The notes below the pieces were generated by a model, which saw nothing but the letters and a program-made list of their open reading frames with translations, was not told the origin of the DNA and did no database searches. A DNA stretch of 5,464 nt from DATJJW01 sp035491935. GTDB taxonomy: Bacteria; Pseudomonadota; Alphaproteobacteria; ATCC43930; CGMCC-115725. The position numbers and the translations under genes are program-made. Positions 1 through 5,382 of this stretch are shown piece by piece. Each line of letters starts with the position of its first letter. The first letter of the stretch is position 1. The DNA lies in NCBI GenBank assembly GCA_035491935.1, contig DATJJW010000010.1, positions 1 to 5,464 of the forward strand, in the 5' to 3' direction.

Positions 1-269
1 TCAACATCGATTTCCTGAAGATCGACGGCTACTACATCAACGACATCACCAAGGACGCGAAGATCGATTCGATCATCAAGGCGATGATCGATATCGGCCA
101 CCGCGCCCATATCGGCGTCATCGCCGAATGCGTCGAGACCCAGGCGCAGGCCCGCTCGCTGCTCAGCCTCGGCTGCGAATTCGGCCAGGGGTATTACTAT
201 GCGGCCCCCGGCGACCGCATGCGGTACGAGCCGCGCAAGCGCAGCACCGTCGTGCCGCGCATCGGCTGA
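1..269 (+). CDS. EAL-domain protein, C-terminal end only (c-di-GMP phosphodiesterase family)
   Basis: Only the last 88 residues are present, in the frame beginning at base 3; the 5' end lies outside the window. The visible part is the distal half of an EAL domain: a DFLKID motif (visible residues 3-8), then a helix with the family pattern around IGHRAHIGV, AECVET (41-46) and GCEFGQGYYY (57-66). In EAL enzymes the Lys/Asp of DFLKID and the first Glu of AE-x-VET belong to the active site that hydrolyses cyclic-di-GMP, and all are kept here. The usual Gly in AEGVET is Cys. A basic tail of about 18 residues follows the domain, with no further domain. The EAL signature itself, any GGDEF partner and any sensor domain are not visible, so activity and input signal cannot be judged. 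It ends at a TGA and converges on pheA with 28 bp between them. Confidence 0.9.
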   Translation, partial: NIDFLKIDGYYINDITKDAKIDSIIKAMIDIGHRAHIGVIAECVETQAQARSLLSLGCEFGQGYYYAAPGDRMRYEPRKRSTVVPRIG

Positions 270-278
270 GATCGAATA

Positions 279-295
279 GCCGCCGGCGAAGCGGC
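279..295. terminator. Possible weak bidirectional hairpin between convergent genes
   Basis: GCCGC (279-283) and GCGGC (291-295) can form a 5-bp stem with a 7-nt loop. It sits in the 28-bp gap between the convergent stop codons of the EAL gene and pheA, where a shared terminator is expected. There is no T-run on either strand, so it is not a canonical intrinsic terminator. The call rests on position more than on strength. Confidence 0.3.
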
Positions 296-297
296 CT

Positions 298-1170
298 CTA
301 CATTGCCGTCTGGCTGCGGTAGGGGTGGGCCGGATATGAGCCCAGAATCTCGACCCGCTCGGTGAAGAAGGCCAGTTCCTCGAAGGCGAGCTTCAGCCGG
401 CGCTCGTCCGGATGCGCCTCGACATCGACATAGAACTCGGTCGCCGAGAAGCTGCCGTTGATCATGTAGCTTTCGAGCTTGGTCATGTTGATGCCGTTGG
501 TGGCAAAGCCGCCCAGCGCCTTGTAGAGGGCGGCCGGCACGTTGCGGACGCGGAAGATGAAGGTCGTGACCGCGATCCCCGCGCCCAAGGGCGGCGGATC
601 GCGCTTCTCGCGCGTCAGCACGACGAAACGGGTCGTGTTGTGCTTGGCATCCTCCATGCCGGGCTTCAGCGTCGCCAGGCCATAGATCTTGCCGGCAAGC
701 TCGGAGGCCAGCACGCCGCGCGTACGGTCCTGCAGCGCCACCAGCTCGGCCGCGGCGCCCGCCGTGTCGGTCTCGACCACGGCGGTGAGGCCCAATTCCC
801 TCAGCGAATCCCGGCATTGCGACAACGCATGGACATGGCTGTGCACGGTCTTGAGTTCGGAGATCGCCACCCCCGGCAGCGCCAACAGATGGTGATGGAC
901 CGGCAGGAAATGCTCGCCGACGATGCTGAGGCCGGAACGCGGCAGCAGATGGTGCACGTCGGCGACGCGGCCGGCGACCGTGTTGTCGATCGGGATCACC
1001 GCATAGGGCGCGCGTCCATCGGTGACTGCCGCCAGCGCATCCTCGAAGGTGCCGCAGGGCAGCGTCTCGGCCTGGGGGAAGACCTCGCGCGCGGCGATGT
1101 CGGAATAGGCGCCGGGCGCCCCCTGGAAGGCGATCGGGCCGGCGATGGCATTATCGAAAGGCGTGCTCAT
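298..1170 (-). CDS. pheA: Prephenate dehydratase (PheA, monofunctional, with ACT domain)
   Basis: This cytoplasmic enzyme converts prephenate to phenylpyruvate, the committed step to phenylalanine. The protein has 290 residues, typical of the monofunctional form, with no chorismate mutase domain. The catalytic domain spans about 12-185: the FQGAPGAYSD start (15-24), PIDNTVAGRV (60-69) and the NTTRF motif (178-182), whose Thr-Arg-Phe is the hallmark of the active site. An ACT regulatory domain follows (about 199-276). It contains GGFATNGINMTKLES (220-234), the region matching the phenylalanine-binding ESRP-type motif, with ESYM replacing ESRP as I recall for alphaproteobacterial homologues. 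Feedback inhibition by phenylalanine is therefore likely but inferred. The ATG is supported by AAGGA (minus-strand sense, at 1180-1184) with a 9-nt spacer. kdsB ends 20 nt upstream on the same strand, so the two are probably one transcript. Confidence 0.96.
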   Translation of the reverse strand: MSTPFDNAIAGPIAFQGAPGAYSDIAAREVFPQAETLPCGTFEDALAAVTDGRAPYAVIPIDNTVAGRVADVHHLLPRSGLSIVGEHFLPVHHHLLALPGVAISELKTVHSHVHALSQCRDSLRELGLTAVVETDTAGAAAELVALQDRTRGVLASELAGKIYGLATLKPGMEDAKHNTTRFVVLTREKRDPPPLGAGIAVTTFIFRVRNVPAALYKALGGFATNGINMTKLESYMINGSFSATEFYVDVEAHPDERRLKLAFEELAFFTERVEILGSYPAHPYRSQTAM

Positions 1171-1190
1171 GGTTTCTTGTCCTTAGGCCT

Positions 1191-1964
1191 TCAGCAACGG
1201 GCGGGCAGCATCCGGCGCGCGCGCTCCAGATCCTCAGGCGTATCGACGCCCAGCGGCACGGTACGCACCAGCGCCGCATCGATGCGCATGCCGGCCTCCA
1301 GCGCGCGCAGCTGTTCCAGGCTCTCGCGTTTTTCCAGCTGCCCTGGCGGCAGGCCCACGAAGCGGGCGAGCGCATCCCGCCGATAGGCGTAGAGACCGAT
1401 ATGATGATAGAGCGGCCCATCGCCCCAGGGGGCAGTGGCGCGGGTGAAATAGAGCGCGCGGCCGGTCTCGCCTTGTGGTGCCCAAGCGACCACCGCCTTG
1501 ACCACGCTGGGCCGCGTGCGTTCGTCCTCGTCGGTGATCTCGCAGACCAGCGTCGCGATATCGACCTGGGGGCTGGCCAGAATTGGGTCGAGGGCGCGCT
1601 TGATCAGGCCCGGCTCGATGGTCGGAAGGTCCCCTTGGACGTTGACGACATATTTGATGCGTGCCTCCGGGTCGACCGCCTGCACCGCCTCGAACACCCG
1701 GTCGGAGCCCGAGGGATGGGCCGGGTCGGTTGCCACCGCCAAGCCGCCGGCCGCCTTCACCGCCGCGGTGATTTCGGCATCGCCCGACGCCACCACCACG
1801 GGGCCGAGGCCCGCGGCCACCGCGCGCTCCCATACATGCACGATCATCGGCTTGCCGTGGATGTCGGCCAGCGGCTTGTTCGGCAGCCGGGTCGAGGCGA
1901 GCCTGGCCGGGATGACCACCAGGGTCTCTGCGCTACCGATATCGACGGATAAGGGCACGATCAT
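1191..1964 (-). CDS. kdsB: 3-deoxy-manno-octulosonate cytidylyltransferase (CMP-KDO synthetase)
   Basis: KdsB couples CTP and KDO to give CMP-KDO, the donor for the inner core of lipopolysaccharide; it acts in the cytoplasm. With this start the protein has 257 residues, close to the family's usual 245-260. Visible motifs are the nucleotide-binding VIPARLASTRLPNKPL (17-32), HPSGSDRV (83-90), VNVQGDLP (107-114, where many homologues have GDEP), YFTRATAPW (172-180), HHIGLYAYRR (187-196), LEQLRALE (216-223) and a C-terminal GVDTPEDLERAR (239-250). The start is uncertain. In-frame ATGs lie at 1964, 1973 and 2012 and none has a strong Shine-Dalgarno; a weak GGAT precedes 1964. I chose the one closest to the conserved N-terminus. 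The same frame stays open far upstream across hisN, so automated calls may over-extend it. pheA follows after 20 nt. Confidence 0.93.
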   Translation of the reverse strand: MIVPLSVDIGSAETLVVIPARLASTRLPNKPLADIHGKPMIVHVWERAVAAGLGPVVVASGDAEITAAVKAAGGLAVATDPAHPSGSDRVFEAVQAVDPEARIKYVVNVQGDLPTIEPGLIKRALDPILASPQVDIATLVCEITDEDERTRPSVVKAVVAWAPQGETGRALYFTRATAPWGDGPLYHHIGLYAYRRDALARFVGLPPGQLEKRESLEQLRALEAGMRIDAALVRTVPLGVDTPEDLERARRMLPARC

Positions 1965-1973
1965 CTGATCCAT

Positions 1974-2070
1974 ACGGATTGAGGTAAGGCCTCGACTTGT
2001 GCCAATTGTCATGTTGAAACACAAACCGGTTTGCATGGACGCAGGCCCGGTTTGCTTGGGACGCGAGGAG
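1974..2070. promoter_or_regulatory. Divergent kdsB/hisN control region with 21-bp-spaced direct repeat
   Basis: This gap must hold the promoters of both divergent genes. It contains CCGGTTTGCATGG (2026-2038) and CCGGTTTGCTTGG (2047-2059), a 13-bp direct repeat with one mismatch and start-to-start spacing of 21 bp, about two helical turns. The first copy overlaps a perfect 10-bp palindrome, AAACCGGTTT (2023-2032). Such spacing suits protein binding on one DNA face, but no regulator is identified. I could not place convincing -35/-10 boxes. The hisN ribosome binding site GAGGAG (2065-2070) lies at the right edge. Confidence 0.45.
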
Positions 2071-2078
2071 AGATGAGG

Positions 2079-2855
2079 ATGGAAACCGGGCTTCAGGCGG
2101 CGGCCGAGTTGCTGCCAGCACTTTGCGAGGCGTCGGGTGCGATCATCCGTAGCTATTTCCGCCAGCGCGTCGATGTCGAGGACAAGCCGGATGCCAGCCC
2201 CGTCACCATCGCCGACCGCGAGACGGAGGCCAAGCTGCGCCAGCTCATCGGCCAGCGTTTCCCCCATCACGGCATCGTCGGCGAGGAATACGGCACCGAC
2301 CGGGCCGATGCCGAATGGGTCTGGGTGCTCGATCCGATCGACGGTACGAAATCCTTCATCTCCGGCGTGCCGCTGTTCGGCACGCTGATCGCGCTGCTGC
2401 ATCAGGGGCAGCCGGTGCTGGGCACCATCGACCAGCCGATCGCTCGTGAGCGGTGGATCGGCATCAAGGGCCTGCCCAGCCTGTTCAACGGCAAGGTCAT
2501 CGCGACGCGCGCCTGCGACGCCCCCGCCAAAGCCACGATCTTCACGACCTCGCCCGACATGTTCGAGGGCGCCGAGGCCGAGGCGTGGAGGCGCGCCTCG
2601 CAAGCCGCCAAGCTCGTGCGCTATGGCGCCGATTGCTACGCCTATGGCCTGCTCGCCAGCGGCTTTGTCGATGCCGTCATCGAATCCAGCCTGAAACCCT
2701 ACGACTACTGCGCGCTCATCCCGGTGATCCAGGGTGCCGGCGGCCTCATCACCGACTGGACCGGCCGTTCCGCCGGCCTGGACGGCGACGGCCGCATCCT
2801 GGCGGCGGGCGACCCCAAGCTGCATGAGGCCCTGGTGAGGGTGCTGGCGGGGTAG
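2079..2855 (+). CDS. hisN: Histidinol-phosphatase, inositol monophosphatase family (HisN type)
   Basis: The predicted role is dephosphorylation of L-histidinol phosphate to histidinol, the penultimate stage of histidine synthesis, by a Mg2+-dependent cytoplasmic enzyme. The 258-residue protein shows the IMPase metal-binding motifs: KPDASPVTIADRETE (36-50), GEEYG (68-72), WVLDPIDGTKSF (82-93) and PYDYCALIPVIQGAGG (207-222, holding the third conserved Asp at 209). RYGADCYAYGLLASGFVD (181-198) and LDPIDGTKSFISGVPLFGTLIALL resemble HisN more than inositol monophosphatase or CysQ. This rests on family recall, and activity on inositol phosphate or PAP cannot be excluded. ATG 2079 is preferred because GAGGAG (2065-2070) sits 8 nt upstream; the ATG at 2073 would leave only 2 nt, and an upstream TTG at 2031 has no ribosome binding site. 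It is divergent from kdsB, and no other his gene is in the window. Confidence 0.88.
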   Translation: METGLQAAAELLPALCEASGAIIRSYFRQRVDVEDKPDASPVTIADRETEAKLRQLIGQRFPHHGIVGEEYGTDRADAEWVWVLDPIDGTKSFISGVPLFGTLIALLHQGQPVLGTIDQPIARERWIGIKGLPSLFNGKVIATRACDAPAKATIFTTSPDMFEGAEAEAWRRASQAAKLVRYGADCYAYGLLASGFVDAVIESSLKPYDYCALIPVIQGAGGLITDWTGRSAGLDGDGRILAAGDPKLHEALVRVLAG

Positions 2856-2896
2856 GGTAGGGCCTTAGTGGTTCGGCCTCGTCGGTTCTGCCGCCG

Positions 2897-2942
2897 GCCG
2901 GACGACCGCCAGCCGGACGACCGCCAGCCGGACGACCGCCAG
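2897..2942. repeat. 15-bp tandem repeat, three perfect copies plus a decayed fourth
   Basis: CCGGACGACCGCCAG occurs three times without change (2898-2912, 2913-2927, 2928-2942). A fourth unit at 2943-2957 matches at 10 of 15 bases. The period is a multiple of three, so frames stay open on both strands (for example PDDRQ units on the plus strand), but none belongs to a credible gene. It starts about 40 bp after the hisN stop. Confidence 0.9.
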
Positions 2943-3266
2943 AACGACGGCCACCAGCACGATTTGCGCTCAATAGCGGGCGTCTGGGTATCTGGTGCCT
3001 TGGGGGCGCCGCACGGCTTTTCGCAGTCTCGCCACAACGAGCGATTGCTTAGGGTTCGGCGGAAGGCAAGCGGTTTATGAGTACCCATGCCGACCTGTCC
3101 GGCATCACGCCTCACCGCCATCGCAGGTCGAGTTTATTGCCGCGGGAACCAGCCGAAGCTCGCTCGCCCAAGCCGAGCGTATCCTGAGGGCGGACAGTCC
3201 GCTCTTAGCCCGGATGAGAAGTAAGCGGAGGAATGGCTCTCGAAAGCGGCGACTGTGAAGCATCTG

Positions 3267-3305
3267 TTGGATAAATAAAAATAACTTTTACTAGAAAATA
3301 AATAG
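3267..3305 (+). promoter_or_regulatory. AT-rich island, probable promoter/UP-element region of the fmdA operon
   Basis: This 39-bp run is about 85% A+T inside otherwise GC-rich DNA, some 140-180 bp before the fmdA start. TTGGAT (3267-3272) with TACTAG (3289-3294) at 16 bp is a poor sigma-70 pair, and other AT-rich hexamers could serve. A sigma-54 motif (GG-N10-GC in context) was looked for by eye, because amide operons are often nitrogen-controlled, and was not found. The promoter call is inference from composition and position. Confidence 0.4.
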
Positions 3306-3325
3306 TGGCTGAAGGTCCTCTTTTT

Positions 3326-3341
3326 TCACCCCTAGAGGTGA
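3326..3341. promoter_or_regulatory. 16-bp near-palindrome centred on CTAG, operator candidate
   Basis: TCACCCCTAGAGGTGA is an inverted repeat with a single mismatched pair, just downstream of the AT-rich island and about 100 bp before fmdA. It has the size and symmetry of a dimeric repressor or activator site. A T-run precedes rather than follows it on the plus strand, so it is not a terminator for plus-strand transcripts. No regulator gene is visible to pair with it. Confidence 0.4.
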
Positions 3342-3388
3342 TGATCAGTTCGAAGGAGTGGAGCAACCTCAGGTGTTTCAATCGCTCT

Positions 3389-3408
3389 CGATGGGCACCA
3401 GCCCGTCG
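3389..3408 (+). other. Predicted hairpin in the fmdA 5' leader
   Basis: CGATGGGC (3389-3396) pairs with GCCCGTCG (3401-3408) through 8 bp including one G-U, closing a 4-nt ACCA loop. It ends 22 nt before the fmdA ribosome binding site. A second, weak 4-bp stem, CAAC/GTTG (3419-3422 with 3427-3430), lies next to that site. A role in translation or mRNA stability is possible but unproven. Confidence 0.35.
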
Positions 3409-3443
3409 TGCTTCAGCGCAACGGCAGTTGAGGGAGACGATCC

Positions 3444-4673
3444 ATGCCAAGGACAGCCTTCAAGGTCGACCTGTCCCGCCCACCCGAGGCGGCGGAGATC
3501 AAGACGCATAATCGCTGGCATCCGGACATTCCCATGGTCGAGATGATGAAACCCGGAGACGAGTTCCGGGTCGAATGTTTCGACTGGACCGGCGGCCAGA
3601 TCGAGAACGACAACAGCGCCAACGATGTGCGCGATGTCGATCTCACCAAGGTTCATTACCTCAGTGGCCCATTCGGCGTGGACGGGGCCGAGCCCGGCGA
3701 TCTCATGGTCGTCGACCTGCTCGACCTCGGCTATCTGCCCTCCTCGCAATGGGGCTTCACCGGGATCTTCGCCCGCGAGAATGGCGGCGGCTTCCTGGTC
3801 GACCATTATCCGCAGGCGCGCAAAGCCTGTTGGGACTTCCATGGCATCTATACGACCTCCCGGCATGTGCCGGGCGTGCGTTGGCCCGGCATCATCCATC
3901 CGGGCCTCATCGGCTGCCTGCCATCCCAGGAATTGCTCGATCGTTGCAACAAGCGCGAAGCCGAGCTGATCGCGACCAATCCGGATCGGGTCCCGCCACT
4001 CGCCACGGCGCCCAACGCCGACACAGCCCTGATGGGCCAGCTGACGGGGCGGAAATCGCAATCGGCCGCGAAGGAGGCATGGCGTACCGTGCCGCCGCGC
4101 GAACATGGCGGCAATTGCGACATCAAAAACCTGTCACGCGGCTCACGGGTCTATTTCCCGGTCTATGTGAAGGGCGGCGGCCTGTCGATGGGCGACATCC
4201 ATTGGTCGCAGGGCGATGGCGAGATCACCTTTTGCGGCGCGATCGAAATGGCCGGCTTTGTCGATGTCGGCGTCGATTTGATCAAGGGCGGCATCGCGAA
4301 GTACGGGATCACCAACCCGATCTTCCAGCCGAGCCCGATCGAGCCGAGATTCTCCGAATATCTCGTCTTCGAAGGGATCTCGGTGGATGAGAAGACGGGT
4401 AAGCAGCACTATCTGGATGCTCATATCGCCTATCGGCGCGCCTGCCTCAATGCGATCGAATATCTGAAGAAGTTCGGTTATAGCGGCGAGCAGGCCTATG
4501 TCATCCTCGGCACCGCACCGGTCGAAGGGCGGGTGAGCGGCATCGTCGACATTCCGAATGCATGCTGCACCGTGGCGATCCCCACCGAGATCTTCGATTT
4601 CGATATCAAGCCTAATAGCGGCGGGCCGAAGCCGGGCGTTTCTTCCCACAAGGATCTTGCGGTTTGCAAATAG
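3444..4673 (+). CDS. fmdA: Formamidase (FmdA, acetamidase/formamidase family)
   Basis: FmdA hydrolyses formamide to formate and ammonia in the cytoplasm, supplying nitrogen. The protein has 409 residues, matching the size of the FmdA family (distinct from the nitrilase-type AmiF). Strong family blocks run the whole length: HNRWHPDIP (22-30), KVHYLSGPFGVDGAEPGDL (69-87), WGFTGIFARENGGGF (103-117), GIIHPGLIGCLPS (149-161), RTVPPREHGGNCDIKNLS (214-231), SQGDGEITFCGAIEMAG (255-271), KKFGYSGEQAY (342-352) and VDIPNACCTVAIPTEIFDFDI (368-388). No break or missing block is seen. The ATG has AGGGAG (3431-3436) 7 nt upstream. An AmiS-type channel and fmdB follow on the same strand, a gene set that supports use of formamide rather than a general amidase role. 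Longer amides such as acetamide remain possible substrates. Confidence 0.96.
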   Translation: MPRTAFKVDLSRPPEAAEIKTHNRWHPDIPMVEMMKPGDEFRVECFDWTGGQIENDNSANDVRDVDLTKVHYLSGPFGVDGAEPGDLMVVDLLDLGYLPSSQWGFTGIFARENGGGFLVDHYPQARKACWDFHGIYTTSRHVPGVRWPGIIHPGLIGCLPSQELLDRCNKREAELIATNPDRVPPLATAPNADTALMGQLTGRKSQSAAKEAWRTVPPREHGGNCDIKNLSRGSRVYFPVYVKGGGLSMGDIHWSQGDGEITFCGAIEMAGFVDVGVDLIKGGIAKYGITNPIFQPSPIEPRFSEYLVFEGISVDEKTGKQHYLDAHIAYRRACLNAIEYLKKFGYSGEQAYVILGTAPVEGRVSGIVDIPNACCTVAIPTEIFDFDIKPNSGGPKPGVSSHKDLAVCK

Positions 4674-4725
4674 GCTGCGATGGGTGACGGGACGCAGCCT
4701 GCATGCGCCCCTGAAACGTCGAAGT

Positions 4726-4751
4726 GCCCGCCCGTGACCTCGCGGGCGGGC
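4726..4751 (+). other. Strong intercistronic GC hairpin between fmdA and the channel gene
   Basis: GCCCGCCCG (4726-4734) and CGGGCGGGC (4743-4751) form a perfect 9-bp all-GC stem with an 8-nt loop. No T-run follows, so it is not a standard intrinsic terminator. It ends 6 nt before the GGAGGA ribosome binding site of the channel gene and could stabilise the upstream fmdA message or limit channel expression. Confidence 0.6.
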
Positions 4752-4770
4752 CCAATCGGAGGACCGAACG

Positions 4771-5307
4771 ATGCTGCTCGGTTTGGCGTTGTTCTGGGTG
4801 GGTGCCGTTCTATTCCTGAACGGCATCTGGCTCTTGGGCAAGATCGGTGATCGCGAGATTGCGGTCATCGATGTCTTCGTCGGGTTCATCACCCTGCTCG
4901 TGTCGCTTTATCTGGCGTTCGGCCCGGGCGCCAATGCCGCCACCATCAAGGCTGCGGCGCTCACGCTGCTCTTCACCTTTACCTATTTCTGGGTGGCCTG
5001 GAATCGGTGGAATGGCGCAGACGGCCGTGGCCTCGGATGGTTTTGCCTATTCGTTGCCATCACCACCATTCCCGTGTTCTTCCAGACGATCGCCGCCGCC
5101 CATGGGGTGTGGGATGTATGGTTCGCCATTTCCTGGGCATCCTGGGGCATCCTTTGGTTCCTGTTCTTTCTCATCCTGGCGCTCGGCCGAACGAGCCTCA
5201 CCTGGGTGACCGGCGCCTTCTGCGCTCTACAGGGCATTTATACAGGGTGGATTCCCGGCTACCTGCTGCTCAGCGGCCTCATGCCCGGCGGTCCACCAAC
5301 CAGTTAG
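4771..5307 (+). CDS. amiS: AmiS/UreI-family amide/urea channel
   Basis: This is a predicted inner-membrane channel for small uncharged amides or urea. The 178-residue protein is mostly hydrophobic, with six likely helices at about 3-22, 31-50, 57-77, 88-109, 114-138 and 144-169, the layout and size of the AmiS/UreI family. Family-like features are the N-terminal LFWVGAVLFLNG, the Trp-rich SWASWGILWF (121-130) and the GWIPGYLLLSG end (159-169). The ATG is supported by GGAGGA (4758-4763) at 7 nt. It sits 97 bp after fmdA and 75 bp before fmdB, so formamide or another short-chain amide is the inferred substrate. Urea is possible, but no urease gene is seen here. The family assignment is firm; the symbol follows the family name and does not prove substrate. 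Confidence 0.9.
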   Translation: MLLGLALFWVGAVLFLNGIWLLGKIGDREIAVIDVFVGFITLLVSLYLAFGPGANAATIKAAALTLLFTFTYFWVAWNRWNGADGRGLGWFCLFVAITTIPVFFQTIAAAHGVWDVWFAISWASWGILWFLFFLILALGRTSLTWVTGAFCALQGIYTGWIPGYLLLSGLMPGGPPTS

Positions 5308-5325
5308 GGGCCCCAACCCAGTTAA

Positions 5326-5339
5326 GGCCATCGCTGGCC
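5326..5339 (+). other. Small hairpin between channel gene and fmdB
   Basis: GGCCA (5326-5330) and TGGCC (5335-5339) form a 5-bp stem with a TCGC loop. GCCC/GGGC (5337-5340 with 5345-5348) is a mutually exclusive alternative. No T-run follows. The function is unknown and it may be chance in GC-rich DNA. Confidence 0.3.
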
Positions 5340-5382
5340 CTCTAGGGCGAGCACGTCCGACGCATGGTTTCGGGAGGAGGAT

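Larger units (their letters stand above)
2856..3443. other. 588-bp gap without a convincing gene
   Basis: No reading frame here has a recognisable domain together with a good ribosome binding site. The gap contains a 15-bp tandem repeat (2897-2942) and a 13-bp inverted repeat, GCGGAC-A-GTCCGC (3190-3202). It also holds an AT-rich island (3267-3305), a 16-bp near-palindrome (3326-3341) and a leader hairpin before fmdA (3389-3408). A 36-codon frame at 3077-3187 has a GGAAGG 10 nt upstream of its ATG but resembles nothing I know. A weak stem, GGTGCC/GGCGCC (2994-2999 with 3005-3010), has no T-run. The right half is presumably the control region of the amide operon. The left half may be a degraded gene or simple spacer. 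Confidence 0.6.

Noticed and set aside
412..1386. A 324-codon plus-strand frame opposite pheA and the 3' end of kdsB.
   Set aside because: It is antisense to two clear genes and is an Arg/Gly/Ala-rich translation without motifs, a compositional shadow.
1191..2825. A 544-codon minus-strand frame reading kdsB with a long N-terminal extension across hisN.
   Set aside because: The upstream part is antisense to the well-supported hisN and matches no family I know. It reflects low stop frequency in GC-rich DNA. Only the last 257 residues are KdsB.
2897..2957. The tandem repeat considered as a CRISPR array.
   Set aside because: The units are 15 bp and directly abutting, with no spacers and no cas gene in the window.
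2868..3080. A plus-strand GTG frame containing PDDRQ repeats.
   Set aside because: It has no ribosome binding site, its low-complexity Arg-rich product comes from the 15-bp repeat, and no homologous domain is seen.
3200..3443. A sigma-54 promoter for the amide operon.
   Set aside because: No site with the GG/GC pair in TGGCAC-N5-TTGC context was found by eye; the nearest looks-alike lacks the correct spacing.
3305..3511. A 68-codon GTG frame overlapping the start of fmdA.
   Set aside because: It has no credible ribosome binding site and its second half is a shadow of fmdA in another frame.
3378..4106. A 242-codon minus-strand frame opposite fmdA.
   Set aside because: It overlaps strongly conserved fmdA coding blocks and shows no domain of its own.
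4143..4892. A 249-codon minus-strand frame opposite the fmdA 3' end and the channel start.
   Set aside because: It is antisense to two supported genes and lacks recognisable motifs.
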